A stretch of DNA of 64,000 nucleotides from Morganella sibonii (GTDB taxonomy: Bacteria > Pseudomonadota > Gammaproteobacteria > Enterobacterales > Enterobacteriaceae): NCBI RefSeq assembly GCF_040560245.1, contig NZ_JAKMWP010000012.1. One strand, 5' to 3'. Made by a program: the position numbers and the translations under genes. The notes below the pieces were generated by a model. It ran no database searches, was not told where the DNA came from, and saw only the letters and a program-made list of their open reading frames with translations. Below, piece after piece: positions 34,665 through 41,760 of the stretch; the stretch's first letter is position 1, and every line of letters starts with the position of its first letter.

Positions 34665-35426
34665 ATGGAACCGTTATCTTCTGATGCCGGCAGCGCGGAA
34701 AATATCCCGCAGTATTCTATCCGTAACCACCCGATTCAGGGCTTCCGGAATCAGGCGCATTTTCTGGATTATCTGTGTAAGGACGGGCAGGTCAGAACCG
34801 GTACGCTGGTGGCGATCAATGCCGAGAAAGTCATGACCGCCGAACAGGACGAGGCACTGCACACACTGCTGAGCAATGCGGAATACCTGTATGCGGACGG
34901 GATCAGTATTGTCCGGGCTATCCGCCGCAAGTACCCGCAGGCGGATGTGACGCGGATTGCCGGCGCTGATTTGTGGGAAGGGCTGATGGAACGCGCCGGG
35001 CAGGAAAATACCCCGGTCTTTCTTGTCGGCGGCAAGCCGGAAGTGCTGGCGGAAACCGAAGCAAAACTGAAATCGCAATGGAATGTGAATCTGGCAGGCA
35101 CACAGGACGGCTATTTTACCGCAGAACAGCGTGATGCCCTGTTTGAGCGTATCCGTGACAGCGGCGCGAAAATCGTGACGGTGGCCATGGGCTCGCCGAA
35201 ACAGGAAATCTTTATGCGCGACTGCCGTAAGATCCACCCGGATGCCCTGTATATGGGCGTGGGCGGTACTTACGACGTCTTTACCGGTCATGTGAAGCGT
35301 GCACCGAAGGTGTGGCAGAATATGGGGCTGGAGTGGCTCTACCGCCTGTTATCACAACCGACCCGTTTCCGCCGCCAGTTAAAACTGCTGAAATTTCTGG
35401 GTTATTACTACGGTAATAAATTATAA
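34665..35426 (+). CDS. wecG: UDP-ManNAcA transferase WecG
   Basis: A 253-residue WecG/TagA/CpsF-family (GT26) glycosyltransferase (E. coli 246) that adds ManNAcA to lipid I to make ECA lipid II. Typical segments: VAINAEKVMTAEQDE, YADGISIVRAIRRK, FLVGGKPEVL, VTVAMGSPKQEIFM and GVGGTYDVFTGHVKRAPK. AAGGAATTAGC precedes the ATG. Last gene of the ECA operon; E. coli has yifK next, which is absent here. Confidence 0.96.
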   Translation: MEPLSSDAGSAENIPQYSIRNHPIQGFRNQAHFLDYLCKDGQVRTGTLVAINAEKVMTAEQDEALHTLLSNAEYLYADGISIVRAIRRKYPQADVTRIAGADLWEGLMERAGQENTPVFLVGGKPEVLAETEAKLKSQWNVNLAGTQDGYFTAEQRDALFERIRDSGAKIVTVAMGSPKQEIFMRDCRKIHPDALYMGVGGTYDVFTGHVKRAPKVWQNMGLEWLYRLLSQPTRFRRQLKLLKFLGYYYGNKL

Positions 35427-35450
35427 TTGCCCCTGTCCGGGCGGCTTTTT
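35427..35450 (+). terminator. Possible ECA operon terminator
   Basis: A short stem GCCC (35429-35432) with GGGC (35439-35442), extendable by T-G pairs, is followed by GGCTTTTT. It directly follows the wecG stop. The stem is short, so confidence is moderate. Confidence 0.45.
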
Positions 35451-35522
35451 GCGGGGAAATGCTCTCTTTATCAGCAAAGCGGGCAAAGACTGAGCAAACA
35501 ATACATTTGTGAAAAAAAGCAC

Positions 35523-35551
35523 TGGACAGACGCATGAGAAATCCGTACTAT
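35523..35551 (+). promoter_or_regulatory. tRNA cluster promoter
   Basis: TGGACA (35523-35528), exactly 17 bases, then TACTAT (35546-35551), followed by a pyrimidine- and C-rich stretch before the first tRNA at 35573. This is a good sigma-70 promoter for the Arg-His-Leu-Pro tRNA transcript. Confidence 0.75.
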
Positions 35552-35572
35552 CCTCTCCCGCAACGGCGCAAA

Positions 35573-35649
<77 letters not shown>

Positions 35650-35714
35650 TTATGCGTGTAAGAGTTACGGTATAGTATTTCGTTGTTGTAAGTAGTAAAA
35701 TGTTGCGATGTTAT

Positions 35715-35791
35715 GGTGGCTATAGCTCAGTTGGTAGAGCCCTGGATTGTGATTCCAGTCGTCGTGGGTTCGAGTCCCATTAGCCACCCCA
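35715..35791 (+). tRNA. hisR: tRNA-His (anticodon GTG)
   Basis: A 77-base tRNA with encoded CCA (35789-35791) and anticodon GTG at 35749-35751. It includes the extra 5' G (position -1, base 35715) required by histidyl-tRNA synthetase. Confidence 0.98.
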
Positions 35792-35827
35792 TTTAATAAC
35801 ATGTAACATGACTGTAGTGATGAACCT

Positions 35828-35914
35828 GCGAGGGTGGCGGAATTGGTAGACGCGCTAGCTTCAGGTGTTAGTGTTCTTACGGACGTGGGGGTTCAAGTCC
35901 CCCCCTTCGCACCA
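35828..35914 (+). tRNA. leuT: tRNA-Leu (anticodon CAG)
   Basis: An 87-base class II tRNA with a long variable arm, encoded CCA (35912-35914) and anticodon CAG at 35862-35864. Confidence 0.98.
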
Positions 35915-35936
35915 TCATCATGACAAGTCAGCCTTT

Positions 35937-36013
35937 CGGCGAGTAGCGCAGCTTGGTAGCGCAACTGGTTTGGGACCAGTGGGTCGTAGGTTCGAATCCT
36001 ATCTCGCCGACCA
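35937..36013 (+). tRNA. proM: tRNA-Pro (anticodon TGG)
   Basis: A 77-base cloverleaf with encoded CCA (36011-36013) and anticodon TGG at 35971-35973; acceptor CGGCGAG/CTCGCCG. Last tRNA of the cluster. Confidence 0.98.
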
Positions 36014-36022
36014 TATTCAGAG

Positions 36023-36049
36023 AAAGCCCCGCTTACAGCGGGGCTTTTT
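36023..36049 (+). terminator. tRNA cluster terminator
   Basis: A 10-bp perfect stem (AAAGCCCCGC 36023-36032, GCGGGGCTTT 36038-36047, loop TTACA) continuing into T residues directly after tRNA-Pro. Confidence 0.93.
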
Positions 36050-36260
36050 CGTTTCTGCGGTTTCCGTTTTTCCTGTCCTGTTTTTTTCCTGCCGTTTTTC
36101 TCTGTTACTGTTCCGCGTTACTATTCCGCAGCTGATTTTTATCTCTTCTGTGCTGATGCTATTGTGGTGTTCAGGCAGACAACATTACATACGCTAGCGT
36201 AAAACAACCGGTTCCGGTGGTATCTTATAATTTACATATAAATCATATGGTTATATTTAT

Positions 36261-36278
36261 TGTATAGATTGGGCGACA
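36261..36278 (+). promoter_or_regulatory. Candidate GlrR site 1 (degenerate)
   Basis: TGTA-N10-GACA, one mismatch from the TGTC-N10-GACA pattern recognised by the response regulator GlrR upstream of sigma-54-dependent glmY and glmZ promoters. It lies 32 bp upstream of a perfect copy. Confidence 0.5.
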
Positions 36279-36292
36279 ATAGCCATAGTGCT

Positions 36293-36310
36293 TGTCGTCA
36301 AAAAGAGACA
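36293..36310 (+). promoter_or_regulatory. Candidate GlrR site 2 (perfect)
   Basis: TGTC (36293-36296), ten bases, GACA (36307-36310): an exact TGTC-N10-GACA match, about 195 bp upstream of the predicted glmZ start. Confidence 0.7.
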
Positions 36311-36312
36311 TA

Positions 36313-36325
36313 TAATTCATTGATA
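36313..36325 (-). promoter_or_regulatory. Candidate IHF site
   Basis: TAA-TTCA-TTGATA is the exact reverse complement form of the IHF consensus WATCAANNNNTTR. It lies between two GlrR-like sites, where a bend would bring bound GlrR to the sigma-54 promoter. Confidence 0.65.
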
Positions 36326-36355
36326 TGTAATGATTTAAATATTGATGTCAGAAAA

Positions 36356-36373
36356 CGTCGCAAAACAGAGACA
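36356..36373 (+). promoter_or_regulatory. Candidate GlrR site 3 (one mismatch)
   Basis: CGTC (36356-36359), ten bases, GACA (36370-36373): one mismatch from TGTC-N10-GACA. Start-to-start it is 63 bp from site 2, close to six helical turns, so all three sites fall on about the same DNA face. Confidence 0.55.
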
Positions 36374-36421
36374 CTACGGACAGAATTGCATCAGTGATTA
36401 ACAACAGGGAAGCAGGGAAGA

Positions 36422-36447
36422 AAAAATAAACCCACGGGAACCGTGGG
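36422..36447 (-). terminator. Minus-strand terminator upstream of glmZ
   Basis: A perfect 7-bp stem CCCACGG (36431-36437) and CCGTGGG (36441-36447) with loop GAA. On the minus strand it is followed by TTTATTTTTT, the form of an intrinsic terminator for leftward transcription. It would stop hem-operon or antisense readthrough before the tRNA genes. Confidence 0.6.
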
Positions 36448-36468
36448 AAATCGAGAAGGCGTAAAAGT

Positions 36469-36484
36469 TGGCACGTGTTGTGCA
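36469..36484 (+). promoter_or_regulatory. Sigma-54 promoter of glmZ
   Basis: TGGCACG (36469-36475) then GTGCA (36480-36484): the invariant GG and GC are ten bases apart, as sigma-54 (RpoN) requires, and lie at about -26/-25 and -14/-13 from the GlmZ 5' end at 36496. The overlapping sigma-70 -10 (TTACAT) is poor. In E. coli glmZ uses sigma-70, whereas in some related species it uses sigma-54 with GlrR. Confidence 0.72.
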
Positions 36485-36495
36485 TTACATCAGGT

Positions 36496-36707
36496 GTAGA
36501 TGCTCATCTCATTTCTTATGTTTGCGTAAGCTTCATAAACCCGGAGATGATGCAGAGCTAAATTCGGTGCCTATTGTCCGGGTTATCGATGTAAAAGATC
36601 CCGAAATCTTTACATCAGCAACAGGACGTAACGTTGAGTGAGGCACCATCCGTCTGTAGACCTGATTGTATTTTATACACCTATCGCTGTGCGATAGGTG
36701 TTTTTTT
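36496..36707 (+). ncRNA. glmZ: Small regulatory RNA GlmZ
   Basis: About 212 bases matching E. coli GlmZ (207) in its conserved blocks: 5' GTAGATGCTCAT, TTCATAAACcCGGA, GATGCAGAGC, AACGTTGAGTGAGGCACC, then TAGACCTG, the region that pairs with glmS mRNA. It ends with a 10-bp hairpin (36678-36687 with 36691-36700, loop TGT) and seven T residues. GlmZ with Hfq activates glmS translation (glucosamine-6-phosphate synthase) and is cut by RNase E/RapZ unless GlmY intervenes. Its location next to hemY agrees with E. coli, though aslA/aslB are missing. Upstream control looks sigma-54 dependent. Confidence 0.93.
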
Positions 36708-36767
36708 ATGTCTCATTCTTGCCATCAATTATCTGTTCCGTCAATCTCTTTCATAATGTTCCGGTAT

Positions 36768-36795
36768 AAAAAAAGCCAATCCGGCAGGACTGGCT
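36768..36795 (-). terminator. hemCDXY operon terminator
   Basis: On the minus strand, stem AGCCAGTCC/GGATTGGCT (36787-36795 with 36774-36782, one G-T pair, TGCC loop) followed by TTTTTT. It lies 28 bases after the hemY stop. Confidence 0.88.
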
Positions 36796-36823
36796 CTGTA
36801 TCATAGAAATAAACTGTCTGTGT

Positions 36824-38032
36824 TTATTCGCCGGTTGTTTTTTCATCCGGCAGCGTCAGTGTATTCAGCAGGGCGTTACGGCGGATCATGGCTGACTCCT
36901 CATACTTTTTCTGCTTATCCAGCACATCAGCCAGCCAGGCGGCATCATGTGCATCCTGACGGACGCTCAGGGCTGATTTAAAGTATTTTTCCGCATCTTC
37001 CCAGCGAGTTTCCTGCATGGCCAGCTGGCCGAGGGTGCTGTTAAGCAGCGGCTGCTCAGCATTTTCTTTCTGCATCTGGTTCAGTACTTTGCGGATAGCT
37101 TTCGGGTTGTCTGTCCGGATCTGCGGCAGCAGCATCAGCAGACGCTGATCTTTCTGACGTTTCAGTCCGTCGAGTACCACCGCTTCCGCATCCGCCATAT
37201 CATTCCCGGCGATAAAGTGCTGCGCGGCAGCCACGGCCATATCCGGATTGTGGCGCAGATGGCGGCTGAGATTCTTCCACCAGTGACGCAGTGCATCGCT
37301 GCCGTCCTGATCCGCAACCTGCTGCATTACTCCGAGCCAGGCGCGGGTTTCCGTTTGTTCTGTCTGCTCATCGGTAAACTCACCGGATTTTTTCATCTGC
37401 GGCAGAATGGCGATCAGGGATTTCCAGGCGCCGGAACGTGCGTACACCTGTTCTGCCAGACGCAGTACTTCCGGATGGCGCGGGGCAATTTCAAGCAGAT
37501 TGTCGATCGCAGTTCTCGCACCCGCAATTTCATTACGGCTCAGCAGAATACGGGCGCGGGTGATATCAACCGGTAACTGATGACGACCGGCCAGCTCAGA
37601 AGCCCGCTCCAGGTACTGATTAGCACGGAGATTATCTCCCCGCTGCTGTGCGGCTTCCGCGGCCAGCAGATAGTTAACCAGCGGTTGTTCTGCGTTATCC
37701 GCACTGCGGCTCAGTAATTTTTCCACCTGACGGAAATCCCCTTCCGCCAGTTTGAGCAGAGCGTCGTTGGTCAGCGCGCGTGCACGGTTACGTTTATGAC
37801 CGCCAAACCAGCCGAGCGTACGGGAGCTGCCGCTTTTCAGGCGACGCCAGCCCCAGCCCAGCAGCATCAGAACGGCCTGTAGTCCGAGAAAGCAGATCAC
37901 CAGGCCGGTAACACTGGTTTCAATATCAAAATCATCGGTCTGGATCAGAACATAGCCCTGATGCCCGGCCACCAGCGGGCCGATAATAATTCCGGCAATC
38001 AGGATAAGGAACAGAATAAAGACTTTAAACAT
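36824..38032 (-). CDS. hemY: HemY, haem-biosynthesis-associated TPR membrane protein
   Basis: A 402-residue inner membrane protein (E. coli 398), two N-terminal membrane segments (about 3-23 and 42-60) followed by tetratricopeptide-like helical repeats, with conserved MFKVFILFLILIAGI and FGGHKRNRARALTNDALLKLAEGDF. Enterobacterial HemY is not protoporphyrinogen oxidase; its exact role in tetrapyrrole metabolism is unsettled. It lies 3 bases after hemX in hemCDXY. Confidence 0.93.
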   Translation of the reverse strand: MFKVFILFLILIAGIIIGPLVAGHQGYVLIQTDDFDIETSVTGLVICFLGLQAVLMLLGWGWRRLKSGSSRTLGWFGGHKRNRARALTNDALLKLAEGDFRQVEKLLSRSADNAEQPLVNYLLAAEAAQQRGDNLRANQYLERASELAGRHQLPVDITRARILLSRNEIAGARTAIDNLLEIAPRHPEVLRLAEQVYARSGAWKSLIAILPQMKKSGEFTDEQTEQTETRAWLGVMQQVADQDGSDALRHWWKNLSRHLRHNPDMAVAAAQHFIAGNDMADAEAVVLDGLKRQKDQRLLMLLPQIRTDNPKAIRKVLNQMQKENAEQPLLNSTLGQLAMQETRWEDAEKYFKSALSVRQDAHDAAWLADVLDKQKKYEESAMIRRNALLNTLTLPDEKTTGE

Positions 38033-38035
38033 CTG

Positions 38036-39388
38036 TTATCCCTCCTGCTGTGGTGCTGCTTCCGGCTGTGCAGGTGCAGCAGCAGGGGTTTCCTGCGGTG
38101 TTTCTGCCGGTGCCGGCGGCGGTGTTTCATCATTGAGCAGACGGCGGATACGGGTCTGTACCAGTTTATCCAGCAGCGGCTGGCTGGTCAGGCTGTCCGG
38201 AGCACTCATTGAGATCGGTTGTGCTGCCAGGGCATCCACTTCGGCCAGGAAAGCGGTGTTAGTCGGATCGTTATCAGAGAAATACGCACGGACCCAGGTG
38301 GAAACGGCATCCAGTGACTGTTTGTAGCTCTCTTCCTGGTGACGCGGTACCGCCTGTGCGGCGATCAGCAGCTGGGCACGGATATTTTCGCGGACATAAA
38401 TATCCTGATTCGGTGCCAGCAGCGGTGCGGACGTGCTGTCGCGGCGGCGGATAGTGATAAAATCACTCATAAACCCTTTCCAGCTTTTGGTCAGGTTGGT
38501 ACGCCAGTCCGCCACGGAGGAGGTCAGCCCCTCGCTGTCGCTGCTGTCCATAGGCGCGCCGTCACGGCTGCCGTCATCCAGACGCAGATTATCCACCTGA
38601 CCGGCAAGCTGGTTCAGGCGCAGAATTGTGCCGTCAAAATCGATCTGACTGACGGCAGACAGTGCGGTGATATCATTACGCAGCGCGGTACGGACATCCA
38701 GCAGGCCCGGATCATTCATTTCAGCCAGGCTGGCATCGGCATTTTTCAGCAGCACCATGGCGGTGACCACATCCTGGTCATTCCACAGTTTGCGCTCTGC
38801 CATTTTGACCAGAAAATCCGCCTGAGCCAGCAGCCAGCTTTTCACATCAGCACTGGACAGCGCTGTGACACGGCTGCGCAGTAAATCCATTTCGTGTTTC
38901 AGTGCCGCTTCCTGCTGCTGATGCTGTGCGCTGAGAGCAGATTGCTGTGCGATAAATTCCTGCATCTGTTTTTGTGTCTGCTGCTGTTCCTGCTGCAATT
39001 GCGCCATCTGAGATTTCAGTTGTGCATTTTCTGCTTCCAGGTTTTTCGACAGCGTCTGAGTACCTGCCTGTGAGGCATACCAGACTCCGCCGCCGATCAG
39101 CAGGATAACTGCCAGTGCGATCGCGCCGCGCAGAAAACCTGATGCCTGTTTCTGCTCTGCCGCAGGTGCTGTTTTCGGTGACTGCAGGGCTTCTGCTGCG
39201 GATTTTGGCGCAGTATCTGCCGGTTTTTTCTCAGGAGCCGCTTTGTCAGTGACATTTTTGGCGGTCGCTTTTTTCCCGGCTGCGGCGTCTTTTTTCTCTG
39301 CCTGCGGATCGGTGCTGATTACGGTATCCTGTGTTTCAGGTGTCTCCGGTGTCTCAGCTGACCCGGGTTTTTTTTCGTGTTCCGTCAT
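38036..39388 (-). CDS. hemX: HemX, putative membrane protein of the hem operon
   Basis: A 450-residue protein (E. coli HemX 393). An Ala/Lys/Pro/Thr-rich cytoplasmic N-terminus precedes one membrane segment (near residues 92-110), a Gln-rich coiled coil (QLKSQMAQLQQEQQQTQKQM) and the conserved domain (WLLAQADFLVKMAERKLW, SPMDS-like region, FITIRRRD, APNQDIYVRENIRAQLL). It is sometimes annotated as uroporphyrinogen III methyltransferase, but lacks the SAM methylase motifs. The N-terminal linker is longer than in E. coli. ATG 39388 (MTEHEKK) is preferred; ATG 39412, overlapping the hemD stop, is also possible. Confidence 0.9.
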   Translation of the reverse strand: MTEHEKKPGSAETPETPETQDTVISTDPQAEKKDAAAGKKATAKNVTDKAAPEKKPADTAPKSAAEALQSPKTAPAAEQKQASGFLRGAIALAVILLIGGGVWYASQAGTQTLSKNLEAENAQLKSQMAQLQQEQQQTQKQMQEFIAQQSALSAQHQQQEAALKHEMDLLRSRVTALSSADVKSWLLAQADFLVKMAERKLWNDQDVVTAMVLLKNADASLAEMNDPGLLDVRTALRNDITALSAVSQIDFDGTILRLNQLAGQVDNLRLDDGSRDGAPMDSSDSEGLTSSVADWRTNLTKSWKGFMSDFITIRRRDSTSAPLLAPNQDIYVRENIRAQLLIAAQAVPRHQEESYKQSLDAVSTWVRAYFSDNDPTNTAFLAEVDALAAQPISMSAPDSLTSQPLLDKLVQTRIRRLLNDETPPPAPAETPQETPAAAPAQPEAAPQQEG

Positions 39389-39408
39389 TCGTGGCGTCCC
39401 ATGTCTGT

Positions 39409-40146
39409 TCATTGAAGAGCCTGAAGTAAGGCTTCATTATCTGCACCGGCGGCGATATCAATAGTGCGCCAGCCCAGTGATTGTGCGATAGCTGCCAGTC
39501 TGTCACTGACAACAATAATCCGGCATTGTAACAGCCAGCCAAGGTGTGCGGCCGGAATCATCTGCCGCAGCAGGTGCAGCATTTCCCCGCTGGTTACCAC
39601 CAGCGTCTGAACCTGTTGCTGCTGCCACAACAGGGCGCATTTCCCGCCGTCGTACTTCACGGGTTCGCGGCGGTAGCATTCACAATAATCCACAACCGCC
39701 CCCCGTTCGCGCAGTGTTTGTGCCAGATGCTCTCTGCCGCCGTTACCACGCAGCAGAAGTACACGGCGCCCGGTCATATCCTGCAAATCCGGCAGGGTCA
39801 GCAAATGCTCGCTGGTTTCCCCGCCTGGCATAAAAGCTGCGGGTAATCCGGTCAGTTGCTTAAAGCAACGGGCGGTTGACTGACCGATCCCATAATAGCA
39901 AAGCTTATCAGACCACAGGTAATTCTGTTGAATAAGCTGTTCATTTGCGTGATAAACCGCATTCTTTGACAGCAGAAAAAGGGCATCTCCGGGAGAAAGT
40001 GCGGCTGCTTTGGCAACCAGCAGCGGCAGCTCATGTCCCGGAGAAATGCGGATGAGCGGAGCAGAAAGGGCATTCTGTCCGCGTGAGCGCAGCGCGCTGA
40101 CCAGGGCTTCACCGGCCGGTAAGGGACGGGTAACCAGGATGGTCAT
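39409..40146 (-). CDS. hemD: Uroporphyrinogen-III synthase
   Basis: A 245-residue HemD (E. coli 246), which cyclises hydroxymethylbilane with inversion of ring D. The family is poorly conserved; here the N-terminus ILVTRPLPAGEALVSALR and the region LLLRGNGGREHLAQTLRERGA-V-YCECYRR are recognisable. Overlaps the hemC stop by ATGA. Confidence 0.93.
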   Translation of the reverse strand: MTILVTRPLPAGEALVSALRSRGQNALSAPLIRISPGHELPLLVAKAAALSPGDALFLLSKNAVYHANEQLIQQNYLWSDKLCYYGIGQSTARCFKQLTGLPAAFMPGGETSEHLLTLPDLQDMTGRRVLLLRGNGGREHLAQTLRERGAVVDYCECYRREPVKYDGGKCALLWQQQQVQTLVVTSGEMLHLLRQMIPAAHLGWLLQCRIIVVSDRLAAIAQSLGWRTIDIAAGADNEALLQALQ

Positions 40147-41084
40147 GCAGGCGTGTGCCCCTGATAGACATCCGTCAGGATAGCCCGTGCGCCGTTATCC
40201 AGCAGCTCCTCCGCAAGAGAAACCCCTGCGGCGTCGGCATCCTGCGGGTCACACAGGCGTTCGCCGCGGACAATCTCACTGCCGTCCGGTGCGCCGACCA
40301 GCGCCCGCAGCCAGATTTTATCTCCCTGCCAGATAGCATAACTGCCGATGGGCACCTGGCATCCGCCTTCCAGCCGGGTATTCATGGCGCGCTCAGCCCG
40401 GACACAGATATCGGTTTGTGCGTGATTGAGGGCGCTGAGCAGCGAACGGGTGCGTTCATCATCCAGACGGCATTCAATCCCGACCGCCCCCTGGCCGACA
40501 GCGGGCAGCGATTCTTCCGGCGGCAGGGCACAGCGGATACGTTCATCCAGCTTCAGGCGTTTCAGTCCGGCAACTGCCAGGATAATCGCGTCATAGTCGC
40601 CGTTATCCAGTTTACCCAGCCGGGTACCCACATTGCCTCGCAAATCGCGGATCACCAGATCCGGACGGCGTTCCCGCAACTGACACTGACGGCGCAGGCT
40701 GGAGGTGCCGACGATACTGCCGGGCGGCAGAGCATCCACACTGTCATAATGATTGGAAACAAAGGCGTCACGGGGATCTTCCCGCTCACAGATAGTGACT
40801 AATCCCAGCCCGTCCGGGAAATCAACAGGGACATCTTTCATGGAATGTACGGCGATATCTGCCCGGTTCTCCAGTAATGCCAGTTCCAGTTCTTTGACGA
40901 ACAGCCCTTTACCGCCGACTTTCGCCAGTGGGGTATCGAGAATAATGTCACCTTTGGTGACCATCGGGACGAGTTCAACGTGCAGCCCGGGATGAATCTG
41001 CTCCAGCTCATGTTTAACAAATTCAGCCTGCCACAGAGCAAGCGGACTTTGGCGGGTGGCAATACGCAGAGATTGAGTGGTCAT
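40143..41084 (-). CDS. hemC: Hydroxymethylbilane synthase (porphobilinogen deaminase)
   Basis: A 313-residue enzyme, the same length as E. coli HemC, joining four porphobilinogens. Cys242 in RLEGGCQVPIG carries the dipyrromethane cofactor; Arg-rich GTSSLRRQCQL and the catalytic Asp in SMKDVP are present. First gene of hemCDXY, divergent from cyaA. Confidence 0.97.
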   Translation of the reverse strand: MTTQSLRIATRQSPLALWQAEFVKHELEQIHPGLHVELVPMVTKGDIILDTPLAKVGGKGLFVKELELALLENRADIAVHSMKDVPVDFPDGLGLVTICEREDPRDAFVSNHYDSVDALPPGSIVGTSSLRRQCQLRERRPDLVIRDLRGNVGTRLGKLDNGDYDAIILAVAGLKRLKLDERIRCALPPEESLPAVGQGAVGIECRLDDERTRSLLSALNHAQTDICVRAERAMNTRLEGGCQVPIGSYAIWQGDKIWLRALVGAPDGSEIVRGERLCDPQDADAAGVSLAEELLDNGARAILTDVYQGHTPA

Positions 41085-41760
41085 GATAATTATCAGGGAT
41101 CCTTGTTTTTTTATCCGGTGTTTTTTTCAGATGAAACATGCCGGAAAAATAGGAAAAACTGCCTTTGTTTTATCATTTTGCTGATTATTTTTCCAGTTAC
41201 GCGACGAGACCTGCCCGGCAGATAAGAACAAAAAAGGATGATCAGAGAATAAATAGCGTCAGGGTTGGCGGCTGGTGCCTGCCGGTAAATAATTAAAACA
41301 TATTTTAAATAATAAAAATATTTAGTAATTATAAAAAAGTATTAATCAAATCGATTTAATTTGAATAACTATTTCATAGCATTATTAAAATAAATAAACA
41401 CACCCTGTATGTGTAAGTCGCATTACTTTTTTTGCTCAAAAAACGAGCAAAAACAAACGCGCACACAATTTACGATATATTTCCTTATTTTTTTTGTGTG
41501 TATCCCGGTGATTTTTAACGAAAATATATATTTTACAATTAGTTATCGGACTAATAACAACTTTGAGTAATCGTGCCTTTTTTAGTGCGAAGCTTTACCC
41601 TTTGCCCCGAAGGTGTTAGATTGATCACGTTTCCGGCAATTTAACTTTGGCTCCGATTCTTATCATTTTCAGCATCACATTATCAGTCTGTATTCATATT
41701 ACGTATAAAGCCGGGCATCAGGTCGTTTCCAGTTACATGAAATAAAATCAGGCGAATCCT
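41085..41760. promoter_or_regulatory. hemC-cyaA divergent control region
   Basis: 676 gene-free bases. From about 41280 to 41560 the sequence is very AT-rich. It contains a perfect 9-bp inverted repeat TTTTTGCTC (41429-41437) / GAGCAAAAA (41445-41453) and a wider CACACAA/TTGTGTG pair (about 41463-41507). The CRP site for cyaA is at its right side. No other gene or RNA was recognised; H-NS-type binding is possible but not shown. Confidence 0.5.
41611..41632 (+). promoter_or_regulatory. CRP site of the cyaA promoter
   Basis: TGTTA-N6-TCACG (41614-41629) within AGGTGTTAGATTGATCACG, nearly the same as the CRP operator of E. coli cyaA P2 as I remember it. It should give cAMP-CRP feedback repression of adenylate cyclase. 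Confidence 0.78.

Noticed and set aside
38036..39388. HemX as a uroporphyrinogen III C-methyltransferase.
   Set aside because: Although some annotations use this name, the protein has a membrane helix and coiled coil and none of the SAM-dependent tetrapyrrole methylase motifs.
41427..41454. The TTTTTGCTC/GAGCAAAAA repeat as an intrinsic terminator.
   Set aside because: The stem is followed by A residues on both strands rather than T residues, so it does not have terminator form.
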